Positions 18,427 to 33,400 of a stretch of 64,000 nucleotides of DNA are shown here, piece after piece (position 1 is the stretch's first letter; each line of letters begins with the position of its first letter). Source of the stretch: Nematostella vectensis (Eukaryota > Cnidaria > Anthozoa > Actiniaria > Edwardsiidae). The stretch is from positions 1,325,501 through 1,389,500 of the forward strand of contig NC_064043.1 in the NCBI RefSeq assembly GCF_932526225.1, given 5' to 3'. The notes under the pieces were generated by a model. That model had not been told where the DNA came from, made no database searches, and saw only the letters and a program-made list of their open reading frames with translations. A program made the position numbers and the translations under genes.

Positions 18427-21400
18427 CTGTGGTGAAAATAAAACCATCCAATATTTTAAATAAACGATGAAGACGAAAACTGATGTTGTTGCTTTTTGTT
18501 GTAACAGATGTAGCAATGTTGTAGCAGTAGTAGTAGTTGTAGTTGCTAAATAATTATAGCAGTAGTTGTTGCTCTGTGTTTTTTTTTCGCTGTTGATGGT
18601 TTTATTGTCGTTGTATGATGTTGTTACTGCTGTATTGTTGTTTTTGTTGTCGAATCTCAAGGGGAAAGAGGTGTATTGTTGAGGAAGTTGAGGATCAACA
18701 TGCCAAGGATCAAACACTCAATACAACACTGCTCGTGATTTGTTGTCTTGGTTACAGTTGGCAAAGCGTTATATGTTCCATACATATACAATATATATTT
18801 TTAAAATATCTAGACAAGAAAGCTATCAAATGGCACATCTATATTAGCGTTGTCCCCGCTCACCTTGGTGGACAGAATCTTGGTCTTGCACTGACTAGGT
18901 GAGACTGGGTGGGCGAGGTCCAACTCCAGACTGTAGTCATTGCCACTAGGAAGCCTGACTGTCACGCTTAACTATATTTCGAACAAAACCATCATTACCT
19001 CCTGTCTTACTAGAACTAGAGCTATAAGTACCAGCATCAAGAAATACAACGACAATGCCAAAACACCAACATCATAGTAAGATACTGTAAATACACAAAA
19101 ACAACAAAACACAAAAACCACGAAAGAAACAGAAACAATTTTCTAATAAATAAATGGGGCAGGACAGTTAATCCACTTCTTCCTCGGGAGCGTGAGGCCG
19201 GCAGTTATTTTTATTTACCTTTTTTTTCTTCAAATCTCAAAATTAGGATCTTGGAGAAAAATTATCCCTTCAATCAGAGGCACTACTGTAAGGGTTTCCT
19301 GGGCACAACTTTTTATGTATGGCATGTCTATCAAACAATTTAAAAATGTATGGCATGTCTATCAAACAATTTAAAAATGTATGGCATGTCTATCAAACAA
19401 TTTAAAAATGTATGGCATGTCTATCAAACAATTTAAAAATGTATGGCATGTCTATCAAACAATTTAAAAATGTATGGCATGTCTATCAAACAATTTAAAA
19501 ATGTATGGCATATCTATCAAACAATTTAAAAATGTATGGCATGTCTATCAAACAATTTAAAAATCACAAGAGGTTTTACAAAGACTGAAAAAAAAAATAA
19601 TAAGATTTTGCGAAACCATTTTTTATGATGACTGCTATTGCTAAACAAATATTTAGATATTGGGTTAATTCAAAAGTGATGTTGCATAAATTACACATTT
19701 CCATTAAAGGAAGCCAGTCAGCCACTACTTTGTCGTCCAGCTCAAAATACAACAAGTCTATTATAATTGTCTGATACTTAAATAGCAAATTTTAATGGAT
19801 AATCCTGGCTTTTTAAGTATCAGACAATAATAACAAATTTTATTATTTATAATAGATTTGTCGTATAAAATATTAATTGGTCATATCAGTTATTGGCTTG
19901 TTTAGAATGCAAACATATGTAGTTATATAAACTTGTTGTGTTACTCACATGTTGATCCCCATACTCTATGTAAACATCTTCCTGTTTACTATTCTTGATC
20001 ATCACAGACACCACAACATGCGTCTCGGTCTGGTACCAGTCATACCTGCAAGGTAACACATATTGTAACACATCAAGATACAAAACACTACACATTGTAA
20101 CACATCTTAGGTAACACAATACACATTGTAACAAATCAAGGGGTAACACTTCAAAATACAAAACACTACACATTGTAGCGCATCCACAAGGTAATACACA
20201 ACAATTGTCACACATCACCATAATCTGTAAGGTTACACACTACACATTACAACACATCACCATATCTGTTAGGTAACGCAATTCACGTGATTGTAATGTC
20301 ACCATTCACGTATCTAGGAGGTAATGTAGTACACTACATATTGTAACATTCAGTGTATCTGTAACACAGAACCTCAACACACATATCTGTGAGGTAACAC
20401 ATCACCATATCTTTAAGGTAACACATGACACTTTACAACACATCACCATACAGGTATCTGTAAGTTATTGTAGTATGGTACACTACATATTATAACACCT
20501 CAACATACCGTGTATCTGTAACACATAAACGCTACACACATATCTGTTAGGTAACATGCTACACATCGTAACACATGACCAAAATGTATCTGTAACACAT
20601 AAACTCTAAACACAAATCTGTTAGGTAACATGCTACACATCGTAACACATGGCCATATGTATCTGTAACACATAAACTCTAAATACAAATCTGTTAGGTA
20701 ACATGCTACACATCGTAACACATGGCCATATGTATCTGTAACACATAAACTCTAAACACAAATCTGTTAGGTAACATGCTACACATCGTAACACATGGCC
20801 ATATGTATCTGTAACACAAACTCTAAACACAAATCTGTTAGGTAACATGCTACACATCGTAACATATCACCATATCTGTAACACATAAACTCTATACACT
20901 TTCTCTAAGGTAACTTGCTACACATTGTAACACATGTTTATAAACACGGGCTGAACATTGCTTACTTTGCCTTTGCTGGTGCTGGCATGGGGATCTGTAC
21001 AGGAACATGAGGCTTGCTTTCATTTTCATCCTAAAACAATAGAACATGGTTTGGTAAGAACCACACTTAATGATATGGCTGCGATAGTATGCCTGCTGTG
21101 ATTGGCTACTGCCTTGGGTTATTCATTCAGGATCTCAGTCTGATATTCCTCAGTACAGTCCTTGTCTAGTTAATAATGCTTTAATACAGTAAGAGACTTA
21201 ATAGGGCTTTAAATTGTGCAGGTATAATTCCTAGCCCTGCTTTAGGTTTAGCAAAATAACAACCAAAGGGACAGCAGTTTGGCTTAGACCTAGTTGAGAC
21301 ACAGTCCTTTTAATGTACCCTTCCAAATGCAAATTCATGCAAATAGACCAATTTGAATGTTCTATGTTATTTGCATTTGGAACAAATCATAAAAAGAACA

Positions 21401-24400
21401 GCGTTTGTCCTTGGACTTACTCTTATAGATGGGGTTGGTTGGGCTTCTGAAGAAACATCTGAAACAAAGCATACAGCAATTAAAAGAAATGTCTGAAACA
21501 AAACATAGAGTCATTAAAAAAAGAAAGAAATATCTAAGCAATTGCTAAAAGATTTGTTTTAAAGAAACCTGACATAATATATCTCAGCATAATTTGTCTA
21601 ACATAATAATTCACAAATGCCTGTGTACCGTACCAGCAGGTAACTTTGACTTGCATTTTTCCAACCAGCTCTTCAAATCTTTGTTGTCATCTGTAGAGAA
21701 AATCTAGTTAAAAATGCTCTGTCCACTAGTGACACATAAAAAGATGATAAAAACACTTCTGAATACGAAGGTCAGCTCAGATGCTATAAGTAAGGATCCC
21801 ACCTGGGCAAAGGCTGCTAAATACATATAATAATAATATAAAAATATTCTAGAGGTACTGAGATTTTGATACTGGGGAGGAAGAGTTGATACCAGGGGGG
21901 GGGGGGGGGGTGATACTTGAGGGAGAGGGTTAATACTTGAGGGAGAGGGTTAATACTTGAGGGGGTAATGTCTAGGGTACTGATATTCTATACAGTAAGA
22001 GGCTTCTGAATGTGTGAATAAGGTATCTTTTTGAACAACTTCAACTTGGCTTTAATACTTACTCTCACACTCCAAGCCTTTCTCTAATGACTCTTTGGCA
22101 GCTTTGAAGTCTTGTGCATGAAAATAAGCAATTCTGAAAAAAAAAATCATTTGAATTGCTTCAAATACTTAGGTATATTGTATATAGCACTGGAATTTAA
22201 CACATGCCTAACCTGTCCTTTCACAAAAATGACCTAAGAGATATATACATTAAGCCATGTTAAATTTACATACATCTGCAGCTATATACCTACTACTTAT
22301 TAACCTCGCTTGCTAGGTCCGTACTGAGAAATCACGGCTGCAGGCCGAGGTCTGTGCATCAGCAGCTATATACATGTATATAAGCCATGATGAATTTACA
22401 TGCATCAGCAGCAATATACATGTATATAAGCCATGTTGAATTTACATGCATCAGCAGCTATATACATGTATATAAAGCCATGTTGAATTTACATGCATCA
22501 GCAGCAATATACATGTATATAAGCCATGTTGAATTTACATGCATCAGCAGCTATATACATGTATATAAGCCATGTTGAATTTACATGCATCAGCAGCTAT
22601 ATACATTAATATAAGCCATGTTGAATTTACATGCATCAGCAGCTATATACATGTATATAAGCCATGTTGAATTTACATGCATCAGCAGCAATATACATGT
22701 ATATAAGCCATGTTGAATTTACATGCATCAGCAGCTTTATACATGTATATAAGCCATGATGAATTTACATGCATCAGCAGCTATATACATGTATATAAGC
22801 CATGTTGAATTTACATGCATCAGCAGCAATATACATGTATATAAGCCATGTTGAATTTACATGCATCAGCAGCTATATACATGTATATAAGCCATGTTAA
22901 ATTTACATGCATCAGCAGCAATATACATGTATATAAGCCATGTTGAATTTACATGCATCAGCAGCAATATACATGTATATAAGCCATGTTAAATTTACAT
23001 GCATCAGCAGCTATATACATGTATATAAGCCATGTTGAATTTACATGCATCAGCAGCTATATACATTAATATAAGCCATGTTGAATTTACATGCATCAGC
23101 AGCTATATACATGTATATAAGCCATGTTGAATTTACATGCATCAGCAGCAATATACATGTATATAAGCCATGTTGAATTTACATGCATCAGCAGCAATAT
23201 AATGTATATAAGCCATGTTTAATTTACATGCATCAGCAGCTATATACCTGTATATAAGCCATGATGAATTTACATGCATCAGCAGCAATATACATGTATA
23301 TAAGCCATGATGAATTTACATGCATCAGCAGCTATATACATTAATATGAGCCATGTTGAATTTACATGCATCAGCAGCAATATACATTAATATAAGCCAT
23401 GTTGAATTTACATGCATCAGCAGCTATATACATGTATATAAGCCATGATGAATTTACATGCATCAGCAGCAATATACATGTATATAAGCCATGTTGAATT
23501 TACATGCATCAGCAGCTATATACATGTATATAAAGCCATGTTGAATTTACATGCATCAGCAGCAATATACATGTATATAAGCCATGTTGAATTTACATGC
23601 ATCAGCAGCTATATACATGTATATAAGCCATGTTGAATTTACATGCATCAGCAGCTATATACATTAATATAAGCCATGTTGAATTTACATGCATCAGCAG
23701 CTATATACATGTATATAAGCCATGTTGAATTTACATGCATCAGCAGCAATATACATGTATATAAGCCATGTTGAATTTACATGCATCAGCAGCAATATAA
23801 TGTATATAAGCCATGTTTAATTTACATGCATCAGCAGCTATATACCTGTATATAAGCCATGATGAATTTACATGCATCAGCAGCAATATACATGTATATA
23901 AGCCATGATGAATTTACATGCATCAGCAGCTATATACATTAATATGAGCCATGTTGAATTTACATGCATCAGCAGCAATATACATTAATATAAGCCATGT
24001 TGAATTTACATGCATCAGCAGCTATATACATGTATATAAGCCATGATGAATTTACATGCATCAGCAGCAATATACATGTATATAAGCCATGTTGAATTTA
24101 CATGCATCAGCAGCTATATACATGTATATAAAGCCATGTTGAATTTACATGCATCAGCAGCAATATACATGTATATAAGCCATGTTGAATTTACATGCAT
24201 CAGCAGCTATATACATGTATATAAGCCATGTTGAATTTACATGCATCAGCAGCTATATACATGTATATAAGCCATGTTGAATTTACATGCATCAGCAGCT
24301 ATATACCTGTATATAAGCCATGTTGAATTTACATGCATCAGCAGCTATATACATGTATATAAGCCACGATGAATTTACATGCATCAGCAGCAATATACAT

Positions 24401-27400
24401 GTATATAAGCCATGATGAATTTACATGCATCAGCAGCTATATACATGTATATAAGCCATGTTGAATTTACATGCATCAGCAGCTATATACCTGTATATAA
24501 GCCATGTTGAATTTACATGCATCAGCAGCTATATACATGTATATAAGCCACGATGAATTTACATGCATCAGCAGCAATATACATGTATATAAGCCATGTT
24601 GAATTTACATGCATCAGCAGCAATATACATGTATATAAGCCATGTTGAGTTTACATGCATCAGCAGCTATATACATGTATATAAGCCATGTTAAATTTAC
24701 ATGCATCAGCAGCAATATACATGTATATAAGCCATGTTGAATTTACATGCATCAGCAGCAATATACATGTATATAAGCCATGTTAAATTTACATGCATCA
24801 GCAGCTATATACATGTATATAAGCCATGTTGAATTTACATGCATCAGCAGCTATATACATTAATATAAGCCATGTTGAATTTACATGCATCAGCAGCTAT
24901 ATACATGTATATAAGCCATGTTGAATTTACATGCATCAGCAGCAATATACATGTATATAAGCCATGTTGAATTTACATGCATCAGCAGCAATATAATGTA
25001 TATAAGCCATGTTTAATTTACATGCATCAGCAGCTATATACCTGTATATAAGCCATGATGAATTTACATGCATCAGCAGCAATATACATGTATATAAGCC
25101 ATGATGAATTTACATGCATCAGCAGCTATATACATTAATATGAGCCATGTTGAATTTACATGCATCAGCAGCAATATACATTAATATAAGCCATGTTGAA
25201 TTTACATGCATCAGCAGCTATATACATGTATATAAGCCATGATGAATTTACATGCATCAGCAGCAATATACATGTATATAAGCCATGTTGAATTTACATG
25301 CATCAGCAGCTATATACATGTATATAAAGCCATGTTGAATTTACATGCATCAGCAGCAATATACATGTATATAAGCCATGTTGAATTTACATGCATCAGC
25401 AGCTATATACATGTATATAAGCCATGTTGAATTTACATGCATCAGCAGCTATATACATTAATATAAGCCATGTTGAATTTACATGCATCAGCAGCTATAT
25501 ACATGTATATAAGCCATGTTGAATTTACATGCATCAGCAGCAATATACATGTATATAAGCCATGTTGAATTTACATGCATCAGCAGCAATATAATGTATA
25601 TAAGCCATGTTTAATTTACATGCATCAGCAGCTATATACCTGTATATAAGCCATGATGAATTTACATGCATCAGCAGCAATATACATGTATATAAGCCAT
25701 GATGAATTTACATGCATCAGCAGCTATATACATTAATATGAGCCATGTTGAATTTACATGCATCAGCAGCAATATACATTAATATAAGCCATGTTGAATT
25801 TACATGCATCAGCAGCTATATACATGTATATAAGCCATGATGAATTTACATGCATCAGCAGCAATATACATGTATATAAGCCATGTTGAATTTACATGCA
25901 TCAGCAGCTATATACATGTATATAAAGCTATGTTGAATTTACATGCATCAGCAGCAATATACATGTATATAAGCCATGTTGAATTTACATGCATCAGCAG
26001 CTATATACATGTATATAAGCCATGTTGAATTTACATGCATCAGCAGCTATATACATGTATATAAGCCATGTTGAATTTACATGCATCAGCAGCAATATAC
26101 ATGTATATAAGCCATGTTGAATTTACATGCATCAGCAGCTTTATACATGTATATAAGCCATGTTGAATTTACATGCATCAGCAGCAATATACATGTATAT
26201 AAGCCATGATGAATTTACATGCATCAGCAGCTATATACATGTATATAAGCCATGTTGAATTTACATGCATCAGCAGCTATATACATGTATATAAGCCATG
26301 TTGAATTTACATGCATCAGCAGCTATATACATGTATATAAGCCATGTTGAATTTACATGCATCAGCAGCTATATACATGTATATAAGCCATGTTGAATTT
26401 ACATGCATCAGCAGCAATATACATGTATATAAGCCATGTTGAATTTACATGCATCAGCAGCTTTATACATGTATATAAGCCATGATGAATTTACATGCAT
26501 CAGCAGCTATATACATGTATATAAGCCATGTTGAATTTACATGCATCAGCAGCAATATACATGTATATAAGCCATGTTGAATTTACATGCATCAGCAGCT
26601 ATATACATGTATATAAGCCATGTTAAATTTACATGCATCAGCAGCAATATACATGTATATAAGCCATGTTGAATTTACATGCATCAGCAGCAATATACAT
26701 GTATATAAGCCATGTTAAATTTACATGCATCAGCAGCTATATACATGTATATAAGCCATGTTGAATTTACATGCATCAGCAGCTATATACATTAATATAA
26801 GCCATGTTGAATTTACATGCATCAGCAGCTATATACATGTATATAAGCCATGTTGAATTTACATGCATCAGCAGCAATATACATGTATATAAGCCATGTT
26901 GAATTTACATGCATCAGCAGCAATATAATGTATATAAGCCATGTTTAATTTACATGCATCAGCAGCTATATACCTGTATATAAGCCATGATGAATTTACA
27001 TGCATCAGCAGCAATATACATGTATATAAGCCATGATGAATTTACATGCATCAGCAGCTATATACATTAATATGAGCCATGTTGAATTTACATGCATCAG
27101 CAGCAATATACATTAATATAAGCCATGTTGAATTTACATGCATCAGCAGCTATATACATGTATATAAGCCATGATGAATTTACATGCATCAGCAGCAATA
27201 TACATGTATATAAGCCATGTTGAATTTACATGCATCAGCAGCTATATACATGTATATAAAGCCATGTTGAATTTACATGCATCAGCAGCAATATACATGT
27301 ATATAAGCCATGTTGAATTTACATGCATCAGCAGCTATATACATGTATATAAGCCATGTTGAATTTACATGCATCAGCAGCTATATACATTAATATAAGC

Positions 27401-30400
27401 CATGTTGAATTTACATGCATCAGCAGCTATATACATGTATATAAGCCATGTTGAATTTACATGCATCAGCAGCAATATACATGTATATAAGCCATGTTGA
27501 ATTTACATGCATCAGCAGCAATATAATGTATATAAGCCATGTTTAATTTACATGCATCAGCAGCTATATACATTAATATGAGCCATGTTGAATTTACATG
27601 CATCAGCAGCAATATACATTAATATAAGCCATGTTGAATTTACATGCATCAGCAGCTATATACATGTATATAAGCCATGATGAATTTACATGCATCAGCA
27701 GCAATATACATGTATATAAGCCATGTTGAATTTACATGCATCAGCAGCTATATACATGTATATAAAGCCATGTTGAATTTACATGCATCAGCAGCAATAT
27801 ACATGTATATAAGCCATGTTGAATTTACATGCATCAGCAGCTATATACATTAATATAAGCCATGTTGAATTTACATGCATCAGCAGCTATATACATGTAT
27901 ATAAGACATGTTGAATTTACATGCATCAGCAGCTATATACCTGTATATAAGCCATGTTGAATTTACATGCATCAGCAGCTATATACATGTATATAAGCCA
28001 CGATGAATTTACATGCATCAGCAGCAATATACATGTATATAAGCCATGATGAATTTACATGCATCAGCAGCTATATACATGTATATAAGCCATGTTGAAT
28101 TTACATGCATCAGCAGCTATATACCTGTATATAAGCCATGTTGAATTTACATGCATCAGCAGCTATATACATGTATATAAGCCACGATGAATTTACATGC
28201 ATCAGCAGCAATATACATGTATATAAGCCATGATGAATTTACATGCATCAGCAGCAATATACATGTATATAAGCCATGTTGAATTTACATGCATCAGCAG
28301 CTATATACATTAATATAAGCCATGTTGAATTTACATGCATCAGCAGCTATATACATGTATATAAGCCATGTTGAATTTACATGCATCAGCAGCTATATAC
28401 CTGTATATAAGCCATGTTGAATTGACATGCATCAGCAGCTATATACATGTATATAAGCCACGATGAATTTACATGCATCAGCAGCAATATACATGTATAT
28501 AAGCCATGATGAATTTACATGCATCAGCAGCTATATACATGTATATAAGCCATGATGAATTTACATGCATCAGCAGCTATATACATGTATATAAGCCATG
28601 TTGAATTTACATGCATCAGCAGCTATATACATGTATATAAGCCACGATGAATTTACATGCATCAGCAGCAATATCCATGTATATAAGCCATGATGAATTT
28701 ACATGCATCAGCAGCTATATACATGTATATAAGCCATGATGAATTTACATGCATCAGCAGCTATATACATGTATATAAGCCATGATGAATTTACATGCAT
28801 CAGCAGCTATATACATGTATATAAGCCATGATGAATTTACATGCATCAGCAGCTATATACATGTATATAAGCCATGTTAAAGTTACATGCATCAGCAGCT
28901 ATATACATGTATATAAGCCATGTTGAATTTACATGCATCAGCAGCTATATACCTGTATATAAGCCATGTTGAATTGACATGCATCAGCAGCTATATACAT
29001 GTATATAAGCCACGATGAATTTACATGCATCAGCAGCAATATACATGTATATAAGCCATGATGAATTTACATGCATCAGCAGCTATATACATGTATATAA
29101 GCCATGATGAATTTACATGCATCAGCAGCTATATACATGTATATAAGCCATGTTGAATTTACATGCATCAGCAGCTATATACATGTATATAAGCCACGAT
29201 GAATTTACATGCATCAGCAGCAATATCCATGTATATAAGCCATGATGAATTTACATGCATCAGCAGCTATATACATGTATATAAGCCATGTTGAATTTAC
29301 ATGCATCAGCAGCTATATACCTGTATATAAGCCATGTTGAATTTACATGCATCAGCAGCTATATACATGTATATAAGCCACGATGAATTTACATGCATCA
29401 GCAGCAATATACATGTATATAAGCCATGATGAATTTACATGCATCAGCAGCAATATACATGTATATAAGCCATGTTGAATTTACATGCATCAGCAGCTAT
29501 ATACATTAATATAAGCCATGTTGAATTTACATGCATCAGCAGCTATATACATGTATATAAGCCATGTTGAATTTACATGCATCAGCAGCTATATACCTGT
29601 ATATAAGCCATGTTGAATTGACATGCATCAGCAGCTATATACATGTATATAAGCCACGATGAATTTACATGCATCAGCAGCAATATACATGTATATAAGC
29701 CATGATGAATTTACATGCATCAGCAGCTATATACATGTATATAAGCCATGATGAATTTACATGCATCAGCAGCTATATACATGTATATAAGCCATGTTGA
29801 ATTTACATGCATCAGCAGCTATATACATGTATATAAGCCACGATGAATTTACATGCATCAGCAGCAATATCCATGTATATAAGCCATGATGAATTTACAT
29901 GCATCAGCAGCTATATACATGTATATAAGCCATGATGAATTTACATGCATCAGCAGCTATATACATGTATATAAGCCATGATGAATTTACATGCATCAGC
30001 AGCTATATACATGTATATAAGCCATGATGAATTTACATGCATCAGCAGCTATATACATGTATATAAGCCATGTTAAAGTTACATGCATCAGCAGCTATAT
30101 GCATTAGTTTAAGCCATGCTGAAATTACATGCATCTGCAAATTATACATTTGTTTAAGCCACGTTGAATTCACATGCCTCCGTGTGCTAGGATCTTGAGG
30201 GCACAAGCCACTGTGTCTAATTTTAAGCTAAAAGAATTAGCCACACTGATGGGGAATTAGCCACAACCGAGAAGCTATAGTGAACAATTTAACCAAATAA
30301 TACCTTATTGGTCTCTTTAATTTTGCGACATTTAAGTCCCTTGAAATTCTATTCCTACGAACTTTAATATGACAAAATTCAATACCCTTTCTGTCTTGTT

Positions 30401-33400
30401 GCCCATGTTTTTTCTTCAGGGTTTGTACAATTTTCCACAAATCAAATTCAAAGACTTTTAAGGACATCTTCAAGGAATCTTTGTAGATATTCAAGGATTA
30501 GTATAAAGAGTAAATTCAAAGAGACCATAAAGGGCCAACGTTTTTTAATTTTCAATTTTACTTGGTCTATTTCCAAAATGGAAATAGAAGACAATTGGAC
30601 TCTTTAAAACATACAGTATGCAAGCATCATGACTCACTAGTGAGCAACTGTTATTCAAACAGTGATTTCAAGCAAACGTTCACCGACAGATTTCAAACAT
30701 TTTTTGAGATTCTAAAACTTCTCTTCCTCTTCTCTGAAAGCCCTCAGCTTCACAGTGCATTTGACTTAGTGAGGAGCCTAATTGTGCCCTTTCTACCGTT
30801 TCTTCTTGGCCTCTTCGCTTTTGGGTTCCAACAATCTTCTCCTTGACCCTTCTCTAGTCTTCGTGATATTGAGCAGAGCCTTACTTCTACATCTAGTTTA
30901 GCAAGCCTATCTACAGCTGTCATGATTGTAAATACCTTTTAAAGCTTCTAAGCTTCTTTATTCAGGTTTTCAACCATCAACTGGCAATTAACAGAGAAGC
31001 TTTTTCGCGTCTTGCCTGACAGCATGTCAACAGCATCTTAAAAAGCTTCCAGAGTTTTCAAAAAACACTTCTTCCAGGCTAGGTGCTTTAAGAAGAACGC
31101 ATCCAGCCCAAAGCTTGTAAGGAGAGGCGAATGGTCAATCCAAGAAATAGTTCCAAGACGGTGAGAAGGCCATTTTGAATATCAGAAAAACTAGATCTTG
31201 CTTTTCTAAAGATCAGAAAAGAAGTTGAAACTCTTAAATCCAAGAATTCAATATATATTGGGACCTTTCGCCACCCCCCCCCCCAAAAGTTAAAATCCAT
31301 GAAGATCGTCTTATGAGCCTGCTCAGCTTTCTCCACAAACCAGCACCAGGAGTCTCTTATCTTTACATGCTTGTAGCAAGAGCTTGAACTTGGCGAAGAA
31401 CACTTCCTTTCACTGTACAATCCACACAGGATCTAGGCAAATTCTGTCTGGCCATGGGTTATACATACTTTATCTTGTACATCCTCTGTGCTTCTGTCAT
31501 CTCTTTTTGCTCTCAGCAGAACTTGGCATCAAGGACAAAAGGCCAAAAACCTGTTCAGGCTAGCCATGTTTTACCGCTTTAAAAACAGGTAACCTAAACT
31601 ACAGAACTGTGGCCAAAATGATATGTAGCAAGTGCTAGCAAACCATATATTTGACAGTAATTTGCAATGAATTTACATTCAAATAAGCTTTGTTTTGTTT
31701 CTTCAATAAAATATTTTTCAAGGACTTGCAAGGACTGTCGATAAAAATTCAAGCACTTTCCAGACCTTGAATTTCAACTTTTAAAATCCAAGCACTTTCA
31801 AGGATTTGTTCAAATCCTGTTTCCTAAATGACGACCAAGACAAAGATGATTAAAAACTTGATTTTTTACTTTTGTCTCACAGCAAATTAAAAATGCGAAA
31901 TATGCCAATCCTTTTTTGGCAAAATTAAGTGCCCGTGAAATATAGTAACAATATGGTAACCAATAGTAACTGGAGATTGTCCAGAGTATATGAGTATATG
32001 GAACATTCACCACCGTGGCAAACATAGTTAGCAATAGTCCCTTAAGTATTTTGAAACTCTTTTGGGAAAGCTTACCCTTTTCTTAAATGAGCTTTGTAGT
32101 TTTTAGGGTCTAAATCCACAGCAACAGATGCATCAGTACAGGCATCTGTGATAAACAAATCATGTTTTCACCATATGAATTTAGACTATTCATACTGATA
32201 CTTCATAACTAAGCAGAAAATCAGAGGATAAATTAGCAAGAAATATAAATTTTGATTTTGAGACTACAGTATGAAGACAGGATAGGAAGGCAGATCAATA
32301 ATAAACAAATCAACTTCTTAATTTGATATCAAACATGAAGAGGAAATACTTCACATCATATTTCGAACTTTGATATTTTTTATATACCACTAATCCCATA
32401 TGAAGGATATAAACACCCATTGCATATACTTGGAATATGCCATTGACCTACCCTTGTAGTTAGCAAGCTTTATTTGTGCAGCTGCTCTTTTGATGTAGTA
32501 CTCAGGGTTGAATGCATTTTGTTCAATAGCAGCAGAGTATTTCTAGGAAACGAGCCATCACACTTTATTCTAAACACTGTTGTAGGCTCTATGTTACAGC
32601 AAGGTACTTTTACCTATTATTGGCCACCTAAAAATAATGTCAAATATTTCATAAACTACAAAGAACAAGTTGAAAATGACATATCGATACGAGAAGACAA
32701 TGTCCGTTTAACATGTTTTCCATTGTTTATTCTTATGTGCTGTAAAATAGCACACCAAAAATTGTCTTTGAGTTGAAAACATTATGACGAAAAAAGACAT
32801 GAAAATCTCCAACATTTACCAATCGCAATGAAAATAGCTGAGCAAATCTGCCATTCTGTTTTTGATGCCTCAGGACGCTTTCTGGCCTTTGATTCTAACT
32901 CGGTTTCATGTGATCTTTCATTGTTTGGGCATCTGTCGCATGTCCTAATAACGGCCACTAGAACGATTCAAAACAAATTTTAGTGATTGGAGCTATTGCA
33001 AGTTTTGCCTTGCAGTGTGACACGCAGGCGTAATGCATTTTTCGATCGCTTAGTACGGAGCCAGATGGAGCTTTAATTGAATTTAATAGAACTTTTGCAA
33101 AGTACACTTATAAGGGATTATTGTCTGTGGTTTTTCGGCTAAAATGAAGCATGTTTTCTGTGCTGTTTACCTAAAAAAAGCAAGTGGCCGATAATAGGAC
33201 AGCTGTGGCCGATAATAAGAAAGTGTGGTTGATAATAAGAAAGTGTGGTTGATAATAAGAAAGTGTGGTTGATAATAAGAAAGTGTGGTTGATAATAAGA
33301 AAGTGTGGTTGATAATAAGAAAGTGTGGTTGATAATAAGAAAGTGTTGCCGATAATAAGAAAGTGTGGTTGATAATAAGAAAGTGTGGTTGATAATAAGA

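Noticed and set aside
18248-18463. Plus-strand frame across SUGT1 exon 11
   Set aside because: Shadow of the SGS-domain coding strand.
18427-18717. Upstream in-frame extension of SUGT1 exon 11
   Set aside because: It is GTT-rich intron. The CS domain joins perfectly from exon 10 to the acceptor at 18427-18428.
22387-27362. Six identical 63-codon frames
   Set aside because: Repeat artefacts of the 46-bp array. Useful only because their positions reveal the 13-unit higher-order repeat.
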